In this document: positions 14,953 through 16,878 of the stretch, piece by piece
Layout: each line of letters starts with the position of its first letter
Numbering within the stretch: the stretch's first letter is position 1
Assembly (NCBI GenBank): GCA_945897695.1
Contig: CAMDGW010000030.1
Coordinates: forward strand, 1 to 16,878
DNA: 16,878 nucleotides
Source: Pseudobacteriovorax antillogorgiicola
GTDB lineage: Bacteria > Bdellovibrionota_B > Oligoflexia > Oligoflexales > RGVZ01
Direction: 5' to 3'
Notes under the pieces: model-generated
What the model was told of the DNA's origin: nothing
Database searches by the model: none
The model's input: only the letters and a program-made list of their open reading frames with translations
Position numbers and translations under genes: made by a program

Positions 14953-15847
14953 ATTCAAACGAAATGGAGACCACTGCGCTAGTAATATAACCGGCGGCTG
15001 CACCTGCAATTGCAAATTTAACCGAATCGATCGACACAAGCTTATCGGACCTTAATTCCACAGGGGTCCCGCCGTTTATCCCGTCGTCCTGAGTCACATC
15101 GGCAAGCCCACCCTCCGCACATTTAACAAGTTGGTAGGCATCAGGGGAGCTACTTTTATATGAACAAATGACGCCGTCAGAGTTCAAGGAAAGAAAGGCA
15201 AAAGAGTTAGATCCAGAGAGTCCACCGGGCGAAACTTCAATGGTTGCCGGTAAACTTGACCAACGCATGGCAGTTGCCCGCTCCAAAAATAGGGATGCAG
15301 GCTGCATGATCGGAGCGCGTTTTCCCAACTTCCCTTCGAGGTAGGATGCTCGCAACAAAATCTCTTTTTCGCCAAGGTCAATGTTAGCTGACGAAAGCAA
15401 AGGGATTAGACCATTTTCTTCTTTAATAAGATAAGTTGAACCATCGCAAGACATACCGAGGAATTTAATATTTGTTTCAAGTTGAGCGCCCCCCGTTGGA
15501 GCGACATCAACAATAAAATCAAACTGGCTACATTTACTTTCAATGGCGCCAGAGTCAGGTATAGCCGTCGGGGCTGACGCCTGACAGTGATAGAATTTGC
15601 GCTCATTTGCTACAAATGAAAAAGATTGGCTGTCATTCCTCGCACACGATGTCACATCCGCTTTCGTCCCATAGGACTTCAAGTTACCGTCAGGAGACGT
15701 TAGATTGAGAAATTTGGAGACGTGAATATCTTGCGCAGGTGATGTAGATCTTACAGGTTGAGGCTTACAGGCCTGGGACGCACAAACTGTAATCGCAACA
15801 ACCCCTATAAATATATCAATCGAACGAATCACCACAGAGCCCTCCAT
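14951..15847 (-). CDS. Probable exported lipoprotein of unknown function
   Basis: The protein has 298 residues from ATG 15847. The N-terminus has an Arg followed by a hydrophobic run (IDIFIGVVAITVCA) and a Cys-Lys at 27-28 (ASQACK), which looks like a weak lipobox; simple secretion is the alternative. The mature part is Ser/Ala/Gly-rich with six or more cysteines, spaced so that pairs could form disulfides, and has a beta-rich pattern. I do not recognise the family. Two stretches look alike: SFSFVANERKFYHCQ...ESKC near 83-118 and SFAFLSLNSDGVICSY...LVKC near 228-258, hinting at a duplicated module. The start is uncertain: GGAGG just after the ATG sits five and eight bases before GTG 15835 and GTG 15832, which would give a slightly shorter peptide with the same signal. 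It is first in the unit with the ABC1 kinase and prmA. Confidence 0.7.
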   Translation of the reverse strand: MEGSVVIRSIDIFIGVVAITVCASQACKPQPVRSTSPAQDIHVSKFLNLTSPDGNLKSYGTKADVTSCARNDSQSFSFVANERKFYHCQASAPTAIPDSGAIESKCSQFDFIVDVAPTGGAQLETNIKFLGMSCDGSTYLIKEENGLIPLLSSANIDLGEKEILLRASYLEGKLGKRAPIMQPASLFLERATAMRWSSLPATIEVSPGGLSGSNSFAFLSLNSDGVICSYKSSSPDAYQLVKCAEGGLADVTQDDGINGGTPVELRSDKLVSIDSVKFAIAGAAAGYITSAVVSISFE

Positions 15848-16110
15848 CTGTAAGGACACCTTTGATCGTATCATAGGGAATCCGCAGAAATAATGGTGCA
15901 AAGCCCTTAAAAGGCACAAACCAGATTGGCAACAACCCAAAAGCCCCTGTCAAAAACCCGAAAAATCACAACCAGATCAAGTCAAATCAGCAGGTTGCAG
16001 CAAGAGCCTAAAGTCCTCAGGGACGACTCCGATGCACCTCCACGGCTCGGGATTGAGCCTTGGGGATATCATAAAAAATGGCTTTTTAGCCTGGATTCAC
16101 GGAGGAAAAC
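15848..16110. other. Divergent intergenic region between two exported-protein genes
   Basis: This region of 263 bases lies between outward-facing genes. A short inverted repeat GGCTC-GGGATT-GAGCC lies at 16044-16059, and GGCT-TTTT-AGCC at 16080-16091 is another small hairpin. No convincing -35/-10 pair was found for either side. A TTG-initiated frame of 62 codons crosses it (15926 onward) but has no ribosome binding site and no recognisable product. GGAGG at 16101-16105 is the ribosome binding site of the plus-strand gene. Confidence 0.4.
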
Positions 16111-16563
16111 ATGAGTTTGAATATAGCTTTCACCGCTTCTATCGTTTTGGCATTGACCTTTGGGTGCAAATCAATTGAAAAATCATCTCGCGACTCCGAC
16201 GCCGCCTCACTCCAGTCGAGCGCAGAACAATCCATAGCTGCTCAAGTGGCACTGCACCAGAGCGTTATCGCAAGATCGCCTGCGTTGTTTGGCCAGCAGA
16301 TTCGCAGCAACGACCTCGACGCCGCCAGGAAAACCGCAGAAACGATGTATCGAACCCTTGAGGCATTAGAGTCTAGCAGACAGCTAGCATCTCAGGTTTG
16401 CTTCGGTGGCGCCGAAATGGCTTGTTCAACATTTCGTAAGTATATGAGCCAAGACATTAAGTCACTTTATGAGGGTTTCGTGGTATCGAACTCTCTGTCT
16501 ACTGGCGAGCTTCTCAAGATCGCAACAAAAATCGAAACCTCAGCATCTCTTCAGTACCGCTAA
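16111..16563 (+). CDS. Small exported, possibly lipidated, helical protein
   Basis: This 150-residue protein is preceded by a perfect GGAGG five bases before the ATG. The N-terminus MSLNIAFTASIVLALTFGCK is a short export signal ending in Cys19-Lys20. The lipobox (LTFGC) is not canonical because of Phe at -2, so lipidation is uncertain. The mature part is mainly helical (residues 35-95 rich in Ala, Ser, Gln and Glu) with two further cysteines, C97 and C105, in CFGGAEMAC that could form a disulfide. I do not recognise a family. It is a single-gene unit closed by a strong terminator 41 bases downstream. Confidence 0.75.
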   Translation: MSLNIAFTASIVLALTFGCKSIEKSSRDSDAASLQSSAEQSIAAQVALHQSVIARSPALFGQQIRSNDLDAARKTAETMYRTLEALESSRQLASQVCFGGAEMACSTFRKYMSQDIKSLYEGFVVSNSLSTGELLKIATKIETSASLQYR

Positions 16564-16604
16564 TTGACCGTTTAACCTCAGACGATATGACCATCCATAG
16601 TTTT

Positions 16605-16639
16605 GACCAGCCAGGGAACCAGTCCCTGGCTGGTCTTTT
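16605..16639 (+). terminator. Strong intrinsic terminator
   Basis: GACCAGCCAGGGA and TCCCTGGCTGGTC form a perfect 13-base GC-rich stem around the loop ACCAG, followed by TTTT. It ends the small exported-protein gene. The other strand lacks a T-run after the stem, so it acts in the plus direction. Confidence 0.92.
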
Positions 16640-16765
16640 GTGTCCTTCTTTGGCGCAGTTCTGCACCACTTCTGGCACACACCATAAAACAAGAAGTTAC
16701 GTCGCCTCCCAAAAAATGGGTTCTACCAGCCCGCAAATCCCCGTAAATACTTCTAAAATTCCGGA

Positions 16766-16808
16766 TTAAAAACGACTTTATAAAAGTTTAGAATTAGGTT
16801 AAAACCTA
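16766..16808 (+). promoter_or_regulatory. Candidate promoter with a palindrome at the start site
   Basis: TTAAAA (16766-16771) and TAGAAT (16789-16794, five of six -10 matches) are separated by 17 bases. Immediately downstream TAGGTT-AA-AACCTA (16795-16808) is a perfect palindrome that would cover the transcription start, a typical repressor-operator position. The likely target is the gene beginning at 16861. The rest of the 16640-16860 gap holds only a small CCCA/TGGG hairpin (16709-16721). Confidence 0.4.
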
Positions 16809-16860
16809 TCTCAATGTCATGAGACAACTTAAACACGTAAGAACAAAGGAGTCATTGGAA

Positions 16861-16878
16861 ATGATTTTTAATAACCTG
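16861..16878 (+). CDS. Start of a gene cut by the window edge
   Basis: ATG 16861 begins six codons (MIFNNL) before the window ends. AAGGAG (16846-16851) with nine bases of spacing is a good ribosome binding site, and a promoter candidate lies upstream, so this is very probably a real start. Nothing can be said about the product. Confidence 0.55.

Noticed and set aside
14941..15039. 33-residue N-terminal extension of the ABC1 kinase
   Set aside because: It overlaps the upstream coding sequence by 89 bases and lacks family similarity, while GTG 14940 has a well-spaced AAGGA.
15926..16114. 62-codon TTG-initiated plus-strand frame in the divergent gap
   Set aside because: No ribosome binding site, basic low-information product, and it runs into the start of the better supported gene at 16111.

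Overview
The window reads as a chromosomal segment of a Gram-negative bacterium. The evidence is a periplasm-spanning motor gene set, signal peptides with lipoprotein-like features, and a PEGA-type receptor Ser/Thr kinase. A tmk-holB-PSP1 cluster, PEGA kinases and AarF-like kinases together fit the Bdellovibrionota/Oligoflexia or older 'deltaproteobacterial' groups. That placement is an inference from gene content only. No phage, transposon, CRISPR, tRNA or rRNA signal was seen.

Left third (1-6280), motor-like locus. On the minus strand lie an unrecognised 509-residue soluble protein, a MotB-type stator subunit with a histidine-rich head, and the start of a membrane protein whose start codon overlaps motB and which runs off the window. 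Divergent from these, on the plus strand, is a MotA-type stator subunit read from a TTG start with a good ribosome binding site. Convergent with motA is an 804-residue protein. It has a signal peptide, two pieces that resemble the periplasmic ring-building domain of FliF separated by a long coiled coil, one membrane span, and a cytoplasmic region that resembles the middle and C-terminal domains of the rotor protein FliG. If correct, this is a natural MS-ring/switch (FliF-FliG-like) fusion encoded beside its own stator pair, and it is the strongest candidate here for an undescribed machine.

Middle (6445-9730), housekeeping operon on the minus strand: tmk (thymidylate kinase), holB (DNA polymerase III delta prime), a PSP1/YaaT-family protein with a long disordered tail, and a small DUF962/Mpo1-like membrane protein. 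It is closed by a clear hairpin terminator. Junctions are 4 to 41 bases.

Right-middle (9989-12490), plus strand: a transmembrane Ser/Thr kinase with a PEGA-like ectodomain, overlapped by 4 bases by a secreted PEGA-like protein. A hairpin terminator includes the second stop codon.

Right (12501-15847), minus strand: a three-gene unit with a probable lipoprotein, an ABC1/AarF/UbiB-family atypical kinase (GTG start, decided by its ribosome binding site), and prmA (ribosomal protein L11 methyltransferase). The window ends with a small secreted, possibly lipidated, protein, a very strong terminator, and the promoter and first six codons of another gene.

All family assignments come from reading motifs by eye. 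The FliF/FliG assignment is remote and should be treated as a hypothesis.
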